A model generated the notes under the pieces. It did no database searches. It worked only from the letters and a program-made list of their open reading frames with translations, and was not told where the DNA came from. From positions 1 to 7,803 of the forward strand of contig JBAUMF010000055.1 of NCBI GenBank assembly GCA_049578545.1: a stretch of 7,803 nucleotides of DNA, in the 5' to 3' direction. A program made the position numbers and the translations under genes. Of this stretch, positions 1 to 6,032 are shown piece by piece (the stretch's first letter is position 1; each line of letters begins with the position of its first letter). This stretch comes from DASQBT01 sp049578545. Its GTDB lineage: Bacteria; Pseudomonadota; Gammaproteobacteria; Burkholderiales; Thiobacillaceae.

Positions 1-122
1 GTTCAGAAGGCTTAAAGGCTTCCGGCGCATCTTCTCCCGATTTGAGAAACTCGACGTGATGTTCATCGGGTTTATTCATTTCGCCCTAATCATAGAAGGA
101 CTGCGGTTGTGTTAACAGGCCC
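1..122 (+). mobile_element. Right end of an IS5-family insertion sequence (partial)
   Basis: Two linked signals support this. An open frame from base 2 reads as a transposase C-terminus, and its stop (TAA at 113-115) lies inside a sequence that, read inward from the junction, is GGGCCTGTTAACA. This resembles the GGGnCTGTTnACA-like terminal repeats of the IS1031/IS427 side of the IS5 family, where the transposase commonly stops inside the terminal repeat. The element end is placed at base 122. The flanking bases TAG (or CTAG, counting the last C) would be the target duplication, but the left end is outside the window, so neither the duplication nor intactness can be confirmed. The subgroup is recalled, not searched. 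Confidence 0.72.
2..115 (+). CDS. IS5-family transposase, C-terminal fragment (5' end outside window)
   Basis: Frame 2 is open from the window edge to TAA at 113-115 and encodes 37 residues. The stretch FSRFEKLDVMFIGFIHFAL resembles the extreme C-terminus of DDE transposases of the IS5 family (IS1031/IS427 type), where an Arg-Phe-Glu-Lys segment precedes a hydrophobic helix and ends in a short Glu-containing tail. The catalytic DDE residues would lie upstream, out of view, so activity cannot be judged. The opposite strand also has an open frame beginning ATG at 79 and running off the window edge. I treat it as the antisense shadow often annotated as a hypothetical protein over such transposases. 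Confidence 0.68.
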   Translation, partial: FRRLKGFRRIFSRFEKLDVMFIGFIHFALIIEGLRLC

Positions 123-412
123 TAGTACTTTCCGTGTGTCGCTGCTTTATATCATGGCTGCGGCAATCAATCAGAATGCCACGGGTCACGCAGAGAGTGA
201 AATTACACACGCCCTGCGTGAACGTTACTGCATCGGCAAGTCTGTGGCATTGACTGTAGGTTTCTTTTATTCGCTTTTTGCCTGCTTGGCGCGCATCCCG
301 TCTCGACCAGACAAAGGCCCTTAGAACCCAATAATTCAGACAAAACAAGAAGAGGCGGCTTGCCTCTGAATTATCATGGGGTAGGATAGTCATACTCTGA
401 CTTAATCAATTT
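123..412. other. Intergenic region between IS end and TPR lipoprotein gene, no recognised gene
   Basis: About 290 bases with no convincing coding sequence. The two open frames here (71 codons on + from a TTG within the IS end, and 93 codons on - running back into the IS end) show no family resemblance, no ribosome-binding site and atypical composition. In relatives this position often holds the start of an unrelated gene (mutM in many betaproteobacteria, hemA in Pseudomonas), but I could not find a fragment of either. The segment may be original promoter DNA left after the IS landed, or other remnant sequence. Confidence 0.5.
360..387 (+). promoter_or_regulatory. Possible sigma-70 promoter for the TPR lipoprotein-lolB-ispE operon
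   Basis: TTGCCT at 360-365 and TAGGAT at 382-387 each match the -35 and -10 consensus at four of six positions and are separated by 16 nt. This would put a transcription start near 394, leaving a leader of roughly 20-30 nt. It is the best pair seen just upstream of the operon, but the match is mediocre and it could be chance. Confidence 0.28.
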
Positions 413-424
413 GTGAATATTGTG

Positions 425-2194
425 ATGGGACGCTTAAAACTCTTTCCCTTGTTATTGGCCTTGGCGGCTTCCTCTGCATGCAGTCAGAACCCGGTTATAC
501 CCTCTCCAGAAGTGGTTCAGCAACAGCCTGCTCCAATTGTCGTCAAGCAGGCCGAGAATGCTAAGGTGGAAGCCCACGAGCCTCTGCGCGTCGCGACTCA
601 TCTGCCAAAGCAGGAATTAACTCCAGATGTTTTGTATGAATTCCTGGTTTCTGAAGTCGCTGCTCAGCGCGGCCAGTTAAATACAGCCGAGGAAGGTTAC
701 CTGGATCTTGCCAATAAAACCCAGGATCCGCGTATAGCCCAACGGGCTGCGGAGATTGCTGTATTCAGCAGGGATCAGGCAGCTGCTTTGCAAGCGTCCA
801 AACTGTGGGTCAAGCTAGATCCTGATGCACCTCGAGCCAGCCAGACCGTGGCGGCATTGTTGCTTGCGCAGGGCAAGATTGATGAAGCAGCCCCCTATCT
901 TGAGAGCTATCTAAAAGGCCAGGAGGGACCGTCGGCTTTCCTTCACATGCCCATGATGTTCTCCAAGGTGAAGGATACCGACAAGGCACTGGCGATCATG
1001 AAAAAGCTGGCCCAGGGCTATCCGCAGTCTCCGGAAGCGCAGTACGCAATCGCCCAGACAGCCGCCAATGCTGGACAGATGGACGAAGCATTGGATGCAT
1101 TAACCCAGGCGAATAAACTGCGCCCCGGTTGGGAACCCGCTGCCTTGATGCGGGCACAGCTACTGGCGCGCGGCTCAAAGGCTGAGGCCCTGGCCTTTAT
1201 GAAAGATTTTCTTGCGAGCCATCCTCAGGCACGGGATGTACGTCTGGCCTATGCGCGCCTGTTGGTGAGCGCGAATCAGTACGCCGAAGCCCGTAAGCAG
1301 TTCAACGAACTGATGATTGAAATCCCGGATAATGCGGACATCACGCTTGCATCGGGTTTGTTGGCGCTGCAAATGGCCGATCTGCAAGAAGCGGAAAGAT
1401 TGTTGCTTAAAGCCCAGGATCTTGAGTACAAGGACCCGGAAACGATTAGCTACTATCTGGGTCAGATTGCTGAAGAACGCAAGCAGCTGGATCGCGCAAT
1501 GGAATTTTACGAGAAAGTGCAGGACGGTGAGTTCATGATTCCTGCGCGCAGCCGTGAGGCAGGTATTCTTGCCAATCAGGGGAAACTCGCCGATGCTCGC
1601 AAACTGCTGATGGAAACTCCAACGCTGGATGATGTTCAGCGCATTCAGCTGGTTCAGGCGGAGGCAGGATTACTGCGCGATGCCCGCGATTACGCAGGTG
1701 TATATGCCGTACTCAGCGAAGCACTGAAGAAGTTTCCTGATGCGCTGGACCTACTTTATGACCGGGCAATGGCGGCGGAAAGAATCAACAAGCTGGACGT
1801 GATGGAACAGGACCTGCGCAAAGTAATCCGCATCAAACCGGACTATGCCCATGCCTACAATGCGCTGGGCTACACTCTGGCGGACCGAACCGATCGTCTG
1901 GCCGAGGCGGAAGATCTGCTCAACAAGGCGTTGTCGCTTGCGCCCGACGATCCATTCATACTGGACAGCATGGGTTGGCTTCAGTATCGCAAGGGCAACC
2001 TCGCCAAGTCGCAGGAATATCTTGAGCGTGCATACAAGGTTCGGCCGGATCCCGAGATTGCTGCGCACCTTGGGGAGGTGCTGTGGATGAAAGGCGCCAA
2101 GGATGAGGCTGACAAATTGTGGCACGCATCCCTGCATGATAATCCACAGAACGAAGCGCTGATTGAGACGGTAAAGAAATTCAATAAACAATGA
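425..2194 (+). CDS. lbcA: Outer-membrane TPR-repeat lipoprotein, probable LbcA homologue
   Basis: A 589-residue protein that starts with a short basic segment, a Leu/Ala-rich membrane stretch and ASSAC. This predicts signal peptidase II cleavage before Cys19; Ser at +2 favours outer-membrane sorting. A Pro/Gln-rich linker follows, then from about residue 65 to the end helical tandem repeats. The clearest TPRs lie near the C-terminus (AYNALGYTLADR, then DSMGWLQYRKGN). In Pseudomonas aeruginosa the gene directly before lolB-ispE-prs-rplY-pth-ychF is PA4667 (LbcA), a TPR lipoprotein of similar length that activates the periplasmic protease CtpA against peptidoglycan hydrolases. Applying that name here is inference from synteny, size and architecture. 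The start is uncertain: GTG at 413 or 422 is also in frame, and none has a clear Shine-Dalgarno; ATG 425 gives the most typical signal peptide. lolB follows after 4 nt. Confidence 0.85.
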   Translation: MGRLKLFPLLLALAASSACSQNPVIPSPEVVQQQPAPIVVKQAENAKVEAHEPLRVATHLPKQELTPDVLYEFLVSEVAAQRGQLNTAEEGYLDLANKTQDPRIAQRAAEIAVFSRDQAAALQASKLWVKLDPDAPRASQTVAALLLAQGKIDEAAPYLESYLKGQEGPSAFLHMPMMFSKVKDTDKALAIMKKLAQGYPQSPEAQYAIAQTAANAGQMDEALDALTQANKLRPGWEPAALMRAQLLARGSKAEALAFMKDFLASHPQARDVRLAYARLLVSANQYAEARKQFNELMIEIPDNADITLASGLLALQMADLQEAERLLLKAQDLEYKDPETISYYLGQIAEERKQLDRAMEFYEKVQDGEFMIPARSREAGILANQGKLADARKLLMETPTLDDVQRIQLVQAEAGLLRDARDYAGVYAVLSEALKKFPDALDLLYDRAMAAERINKLDVMEQDLRKVIRIKPDYAHAYNALGYTLADRTDRLAEAEDLLNKALSLAPDDPFILDSMGWLQYRKGNLAKSQEYLERAYKVRPDPEIAAHLGEVLWMKGAKDEADKLWHASLHDNPQNEALIETVKKFNKQ

Positions 2195-2198
2195 TCCG

Positions 2199-2753
2199 GT
2201 GAATCGAGTACTACGTGCAGCATGGCCCTTGATAGTTGTTCTGGGTGCATGTGCCCATGCGCCTCCACCCGCAGAAAAGCCTGCAGGGCAGACCGGTCCA
2301 AGCATGAGTCTATCCGGCCGGGTGTCGGTACATCAGGAGGAAGAAAGTTTTTCCGGGCAATTCCAGTGGGTCTCCAGCGATGGAGTGGATGATATTTTAC
2401 TGTCCGATCCTCTCGGCCAGGGTGTAGCCAAGATTCTGCGCAATGAACGGCAAACCATGTTGCAATTACCTGATGGCCGCAAAGAGACTGCACCTGACGC
2501 AGATGCCTTGACTGAAAAACTGCTGGGTTTTCGTTTGCCGTTGGGTGGAATGAGTTACTGGATCAATGCTCGCCCTGATCCATCCAGTCCCAACGAGCTT
2601 GTTCTTAATGAGCAAGGTCAGGTGGTACGCATCAAACAAGATGGTTGGAAAATTGATTATCTGAGCTACAAGGAGGATCGGCCCAAAAAACTCCTCATTA
2701 CACGTCAAGCTTTGGAAATCAAGCTGATTGTCGACCATTGGGGGCAGCAATGA
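2199..2753 (+). CDS. lolB: Outer-membrane lipoprotein receptor LolB
   Basis: LolB is itself a lipoprotein on the inner face of the outer membrane. It accepts lipoproteins from the periplasmic carrier LolA and inserts them. The 184-residue product has a short basic N-terminus, a hydrophobic core and the lipobox VLGAC, predicting lipidation at Cys18, followed by Ala at +2. The body shows the family pattern: a beta strand with LSGRVSV, a FQW segment, the loop LSDPLGQG, the block LLGFRLPLGGMSYWI, and a C-terminal QDGWKIDYLSY strand ending in VDHW. This is diverged from enterobacterial LolB but of normal length. The start is GTG at 2199, chosen because it gives an immediate signal peptide; the Shine-Dalgarno is poor, suggesting translational coupling to the TPR gene 4 nt upstream. 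The stop overlaps the ispE ATG. Confidence 0.93.
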   Translation: MNRVLRAAWPLIVVLGACAHAPPPAEKPAGQTGPSMSLSGRVSVHQEEESFSGQFQWVSSDGVDDILLSDPLGQGVAKILRNERQTMLQLPDGRKETAPDADALTEKLLGFRLPLGGMSYWINARPDPSSPNELVLNEQGQVVRIKQDGWKIDYLSYKEDRPKKLLITRQALEIKLIVDHWGQQ

Positions 2754-3580
2754 GGGGCTATCCTGCCCCAGCCAAGTTGAACCTATTCTTGCACGTGGTG
2801 GGACGCCGAGAGGATGGCTATCACCTGCTGCAAACGGTCTTCCGCTTTATCGACCATGGCGATTCTATCCACCTGGCACTGCGCGATGACGGGCGCATTG
2901 TGCGCTTGCACGAGCTTGACGGGGTAGCGGAAGACACGGATCTGACGGTTCGTGCCGCCCGTATGTTGCAGGCGGAATCCGGCGCGAAAATGGGTATCGA
3001 TATCCGGCTGGAAAAGCGGCTTCCCCAGGGCGGGGGCCTGGGTGGCGGAAGTTCGGATGCCGCCACCGTTCTGCTGGCCCTGAATCGCCTTTGGCACATT
3101 AACTGGCCGCGTAAGCGGTTGGAAGAACTGGCATTGAGGCTCGGGGCGGATGTGCCGGTTTTCGTCTTCGGCCAGTCGGCCTTTGCCGAAGGGGTGGGCG
3201 AAAGACTTCAGCCTGTCGTGTTGAAGCCGGCCTGGTATGTGGTCTTGATGCCTCCTGTTAGGATCTCTACGGCCGAGATTTTCGCCGCGCCGGAATTGAC
3301 ACGGAACACACCTCCCATCAAAATACCGGACTTTTCTGCCGGGGTTGGTCACAACGATCTTGAGCCCGTTGTTCTTTCCCGCAGCCCTGAAATAGTGCGG
3401 CATCTGCACTGGCTAAACGCTTTTGGCAAGGCACGAATGACGGGGTCTGGAGCCTGCTTGTTTCTGGAAGTCTCTGACCAGACGGCTGCTCAAGGAATTC
3501 TGGACAGGATGCCGGCAGATATGCAAGGGTTTATTGCGGCCGGCTTGGACAGGCACCCCCTGTACGAGCTGGCGGCTTGA
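2750..3580 (+). CDS. ispE: 4-diphosphocytidyl-2-C-methyl-D-erythritol kinase
   Basis: Cytosolic GHMP kinase that phosphorylates the 2-hydroxyl of CDP-methylerythritol with ATP, the fourth step of the MEP isoprenoid pathway. The 276-residue product opens with PAPAKLNLFLHVVGRREDGY, holding the substrate-binding Lys9. The glycine-rich ATP loop PQGGGLGGGSSDAA is at residues 92-105, the catalytic Asp134 is in LGADVPVF, and the third GHMP motif MTGSGA is at 230-235. The start is ATG 2750: it forms an ATGA overlap with the lolB stop and has a GGGGG ribosome-binding run at 2740-2744. An in-frame TTG at 2738 would add four residues and is less likely. All key residues are present, so the enzyme should be active. 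Confidence 0.97.
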   Translation: MRGYPAPAKLNLFLHVVGRREDGYHLLQTVFRFIDHGDSIHLALRDDGRIVRLHELDGVAEDTDLTVRAARMLQAESGAKMGIDIRLEKRLPQGGGLGGGSSDAATVLLALNRLWHINWPRKRLEELALRLGADVPVFVFGQSAFAEGVGERLQPVVLKPAWYVVLMPPVRISTAEIFAAPELTRNTPPIKIPDFSAGVGHNDLEPVVLSRSPEIVRHLHWLNAFGKARMTGSGACLFLEVSDQTAAQGILDRMPADMQGFIAAGLDRHPLYELAA

Positions 3581-3607
3581 GGCAGTCAATTGAAATGATT
3601 GCTTCGT

Positions 3608-3682
3608 AGGGGAGTCGCCAAGTGGTAAGGCATCGGATTTTGATTCCGACATTCGCAGGTTCGATCCCTGCCTCCCCTGCCA
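3608..3682 (+). tRNA. tRNA-Gln (anticodon UUG)
   Basis: A complete 75-nt cloverleaf. The acceptor AGGGGAG pairs with CTCCCCT, followed by discriminator G and an encoded CCA. The D stem is GCC/GGC, the anticodon stem TCGGA/TCCGA with loop TTTTGAT (anticodon TTG, reading CAA/CAG), and the T arm GCAGG-TTCGATC-CCTGC. It lies 27 nt after the ispE stop and 60 nt before prs, with no good promoter of its own in the gap, so it is probably processed from a longer transcript. The first pair is A1-U72, where E. coli tRNA-Gln has U1-A72; both are the weak pair that GlnRS opens. Confidence 0.97.
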
Positions 3683-3694
3683 AAGATTACAGCG

Positions 3695-3719
3695 AATAGC
3701 CACAACCGATGCGGCTATT
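3695..3719 (+). terminator. Weak hairpin between tRNA-Gln and prs
   Basis: AATAGCC (3695-3701) and GGCTATT (3713-3719) form a 7-bp stem with an 11-nt loop, followed by TTCATTCT. The T tract is interrupted and the stem is A/T-rich at its base, so it would be at best a partial terminator or a processing/stability element that separates tRNA maturation from the prs message. It ends 23 nt before the prs start codon. Confidence 0.35.
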
Positions 3720-3742
3720 TCATTCTGCTGCTGGAGTGGAGC

Positions 3743-4693
3743 GTGGCTTTCAACAATCTGACGGTATTTACGGGTAACGCCAATCCGCGTCTTGCAGGAG
3801 ATGTGGTGCGCCACCTCAATCTCCATCTGGGGCGTGCATCGGTTGGTCGTTTCTCCGATGGTGAGGTCGCCGTTGAGATCATGGAGAACGTGCGTGGGCA
3901 CGATGTGTTTGTGCTCCAGTCCACCTGCATGCCGACCAACGACACCCTGATGGAGATCATGGTTATGGTAGATGCCTTGCGGCGTGCATCTGCGGGACGG
4001 ATCACTGCAGCCATTCCCTATTTCGGTTATGCACGTCAGGATCGGCGCACCCGTTCCGCCCGTGTGCCGATTACGGCGAAGGTGATTGCCAACATGTTGC
4101 AGGGCGTCGGTGTAGACCGGATGTTGACAATGGATTTGCACTCGGACCAGATTCAGGGATTCTTCGACATACCCGTGGACAACATTTACTCCAGCCCAAT
4201 TCTGCTGGGGGATATCTGGCGGCACGACCACGACAACCTGATGGTGGTATCTCCGGATGTGGGCGGCGTGGTTCGCGCCCGAGCCATTGCGAAACGGCTG
4301 GAATGCGATCTTGCGATTATCGACAAGCGTCGGCCCAAGCCAAACGTGGCGAAAGTGATGAACATCATCGGTGATGTGAAGGATCGCACCTGTATCATCA
4401 TGGACGATCTGGTAGACACGGCCAATACGCTGTGCGAAGCGGCACAGGCCCTTAAAGACCATGGAGCGTCGAAGGTAATGGCGTATTGTACGCACCCGGT
4501 GCTATCGGGCACTGCAGTTCCAAGAATTCAGGGATCCGCGCTGGATGAACTGGTGGTGACCGATACCATTCCGTTGCGGGAAGAAGGACAGGCATGCAGC
4601 AAAATCCGCCAGCTGTCGGTGGCCGGATTGTTGGCGGAAACCATACGCCGCATCAGCAATGAAGATTCGGTGAGCTCACTCTTTATCGAGTAA
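3743..4693 (+). CDS. prs: Ribose-phosphate pyrophosphokinase (PRPP synthetase)
   Basis: Cytosolic enzyme that transfers pyrophosphate from ATP to ribose 5-phosphate, giving PRPP for purine, pyrimidine, histidine, tryptophan and NAD synthesis. The 316-residue length is normal for class I bacterial Prs. Visible motifs are RFSDGE near residue 40, ARQDRRTR (97-104), the metal/ATP-binding DLHSDQ (131-136, His133), the flexible catalytic loop with Lys195 and Arg197 (DKRRPKPN), and the PRPP loop DDLVDTANTL (221-230). The Asn in the last motif replaces the Gly of E. coli and is, as I recall, common in betaproteobacteria. The start is GTG at 3743 with GGAG at 3733-3736; the N-terminus fits the family without extension. 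A strong hairpin lies just after the stop. Confidence 0.97.
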   Translation: MAFNNLTVFTGNANPRLAGDVVRHLNLHLGRASVGRFSDGEVAVEIMENVRGHDVFVLQSTCMPTNDTLMEIMVMVDALRRASAGRITAAIPYFGYARQDRRTRSARVPITAKVIANMLQGVGVDRMLTMDLHSDQIQGFFDIPVDNIYSSPILLGDIWRHDHDNLMVVSPDVGGVVRARAIAKRLECDLAIIDKRRPKPNVAKVMNIIGDVKDRTCIIMDDLVDTANTLCEAAQALKDHGASKVMAYCTHPVLSGTAVPRIQGSALDELVVTDTIPLREEGQACSKIRQLSVAGLLAETIRRISNEDSVSSLFIE

Positions 4694-4702
4694 GCGCACT
4701 CC

Positions 4703-4735
4703 GCCTTGCCCTCTGGAAGCGGGCAAGGCAATTTA
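4703..4735 (+). terminator. Rho-independent-like terminator after prs
   Basis: GCCTTGCCC (4703-4711) and GGGCAAGGC (4721-4729) form a perfect 9-bp, GC-rich stem with a 9-nt loop, followed by AATTTATTAA. The stem is strong but the tail is only partly T-rich, so termination may be incomplete. It begins 9 nt after the prs stop, the expected place for an operon end. Confidence 0.65.
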
Positions 4736-4743
4736 TTAACTTG

Positions 4744-4770
4744 CTTCCAGCCTTCTGGTCGCGGAAGGTT
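4744..4770 (+). promoter_or_regulatory. Structured rplY leader with two mutually exclusive hairpins
   Basis: AGCCTTC (4749-4755) can pair with GAAGGTT (4764-4770), including one G-U pair, giving a 7-bp stem. Alternatively CTTCC (4744-4748) can pair with GGAAG (4763-4767). Both use the same 3' strand. The structure ends 5 nt before the AAGGA ribosome-binding site at 4776-4780. Autoregulation by the 5S-binding L25 protein is one possible reading, but nothing here proves it. Confidence 0.3.
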
Positions 4771-4786
4771 ATTTCAAGGAAATATC

Positions 4787-5416
4787 ATGCAAAACGAAGT
4801 GATCGCGAAAAAGCGTGACGTGCAGGGTACGGGTGCGAGCCGCCGTCTGCGTCGCGCGGGCCTGGTCCCAGGCGTTCTATATGGCGGCGACAAGCCCGCT
4901 GAAAGCATAGTTCTGAACCACAAGGACCTGTTTCTACAGGTTCGCCATGAGGCATTTCATTCTTCCATCCTGAACATGAAAATGGATGGAGATACACAAA
5001 TGGCCCTGCTGCGTGAGCTGCAATGGCACCCTTTCAAGCAGCAAATTCTCCATGCCGATTTTCAGCGTGTGGACAAGACTCACAAAATACACGTTAAGGT
5101 ACCGCTGCATTTCAAAGACCAGGAAACCTCTCCCGGCGTCAAGCTGGGCCATGGCTTGGCTAGCCACGTAATGACCGAGCTGGATGTCGAATGCCTGCCA
5201 GGCAACCTGCCCGAGTTCATCGAAGTCGACATGGGTCAGTTGGAACTGGGACAGTCGATCCACGTTGGCGATCTCGAATTGCCAGCCGGCGTGGAGCCCG
5301 TTGCCCATCTGAAATCAGAAAATCCTGTTGTGGCCGTTATTACACCGCCCAAGGTCAGCGCTGAGGAAGCAACCGAAACTCCTGCGGCACCTGCCGGTGA
5401 GACTCCCGCAGCGTAA
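4787..5416 (+). CDS. rplY: 50S ribosomal protein L25, CTC/TL5-type (general stress protein Ctc)
   Basis: L25 binds 5S rRNA in the central protuberance of the large subunit. The 209-residue product is the long two-domain form (E. coli L25 is only about 94 residues). Residues 1 to about 92 are the 5S-binding domain, with the typical EVIAKKRDVQGTGASRRLRR start, GLVPGVLYG, and the LLRELQWHP...LHADFQRV strands. Residues about 100-190 form the TL5-type C-terminal beta domain (HVKVPLHF, GVKLGHGL, ELDVECLPGNLPEFIEVDM), followed by an Ala/Pro/Glu-rich tail. The start is ATG 4787 with AAGGA at 4776-4780. An upstream in-frame start at 4706 would add 27 residues encoded by the prs terminator hairpin and is rejected. 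pth starts 22 nt downstream. Confidence 0.96.
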   Translation: MQNEVIAKKRDVQGTGASRRLRRAGLVPGVLYGGDKPAESIVLNHKDLFLQVRHEAFHSSILNMKMDGDTQMALLRELQWHPFKQQILHADFQRVDKTHKIHVKVPLHFKDQETSPGVKLGHGLASHVMTELDVECLPGNLPEFIEVDMGQLELGQSIHVGDLELPAGVEPVAHLKSENPVVAVITPPKVSAEEATETPAAPAGETPAA

Positions 5417-5438
5417 ATTCGGCTGGTGTTCTTAGCCA

Positions 5439-6032
5439 ATGGCTGCTCTGCGCCTGATTGCGGGGCTGGGTAACCCCGGCCCCGATTATTCTGAAACCCG
5501 GCATAATGCCGGGTTTTGGTTTGTGGACGCTTGCGCGCGCAAGATGGGTATTACGCTGGCGCCTGAATCACGTTTCTTCGGTGAGGTGGGGCGAATCAAG
5601 CATCATGGCCAGGATGTCTGGCTTCTAAAGCCGCTTGCTTTCATGAATCGCTCGGGCCGGTCGGTGGCTGCCTTGGCGCATTTCTACAAGATCAATCCGG
5701 AAGAAATCCTCGTCGTTCATGATGAATTGGATCTACTGCCTGGCGAGGTTCGTTTGAAGCAGGGTGGCGGCAATGGCGGCCACAATGGCCTCAAAGACAT
5801 CGAGGCCCAATTGGGCAGCAAGGACTTCTGGCGACTGCGTTTGGGTATAGGGCACCCGCGCAGTCTCAGCCTGACGCAGGATGTTGTTGATTTTGTACTG
5901 CACCGGCCGCGGCAACATGAGCAGGAGGCCATAGCTATTGCATTGGCACGCTGCCTTGATGAATTGCCTTCGTTAACCACAGGGGATTTCCCCGCCGCCA
6001 TGCAGCGTTTACACACGAAAGCACAAGAATGA
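5439..6032 (+). CDS. pth: Peptidyl-tRNA hydrolase
   Basis: Cleaves the ester bond of peptidyl-tRNAs that drop off ribosomes, recycling tRNA in the cytosol. The 197-residue length is normal. All conserved active-site residues are visible: Asn12 in GLGNPG, catalytic His22 in TRHNAG, Asn70 in FMNRSG, Asp95 in HDELDL and Asn116 in GNGGHNGLKDI. The start is ATG 5439, placing the GLGNPG loop at the usual distance; its ribosome-binding site is weak. It lies 22 nt after rplY, and its stop overlaps the ychF ATG (ATGA), so the three genes are probably one message. A 10-bp hairpin with a T run lies inside the coding sequence at 5494-5517. Confidence 0.97.
   Translation: MAALRLIAGLGNPGPDYSETRHNAGFWFVDACARKMGITLAPESRFFGEVGRIKHHGQDVWLLKPLAFMNRSGRSVAALAHFYKINPEEILVVHDELDLLPGEVRLKQGGGNGGHNGLKDIEAQLGSKDFWRLRLGIGHPRSLSLTQDVVDFVLHRPRQHEQEAIAIALARCLDELPSLTTGDFPAAMQRLHTKAQE
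5494..5517 (+). other. Terminator-like inverted repeat inside pth
   Basis: AAACCCGGCA (5494-5503) and TGCCGGGTTT (5507-5516) are perfect 10-base complements with a 3-nt TAA loop and one more T after the stem, giving TTTTGG. The geometry resembles an intrinsic terminator but it sits within codons for residues 19-26, including catalytic His22. The palindromic core is partly forced by the conserved peptide RHNAG, so function is uncertain. Confidence 0.4.

Noticed and set aside
1..79. Minus-strand open frame starting ATG at 79 and leaving the window
   Set aside because: It is exactly antisense to the transposase C-terminus; such shadows are often annotated as hypothetical proteins, but the + strand reading explains the sequence better.
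315..321. Second copy of AGGCCCT, as at the IS end (117-123)
   Set aside because: Only 7 bases match and the flanks differ, so it does not support a second IS end or a target duplication.
109..324. 71-codon plus-strand open frame starting with TTG
   Set aside because: It begins inside the IS end, has no ribosome-binding site and no recognisable protein features.
112..393. 93-codon minus-strand open frame
   Set aside because: It runs into the IS terminal repeat, shows no family resemblance and has no ribosome-binding site; likely a chance frame.
1751..2305. Long minus-strand open frames opposite the TPR gene and lolB
   Set aside because: They are shadows of well-supported genes with clear lipoprotein signals and family motifs on the + strand.
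3413..4495. 360-codon minus-strand open frame opposite ispE, tRNA-Gln and prs
   Set aside because: It crosses a tRNA gene and lies antisense to prs, which has all its catalytic motifs; codon-structure shadow.
4706..4786. 27-residue N-terminal extension of rplY
   Set aside because: It would be encoded by the prs terminator stem, lacks a ribosome-binding site, and L25 proteins start at the MQNEVIAKKR-like sequence.
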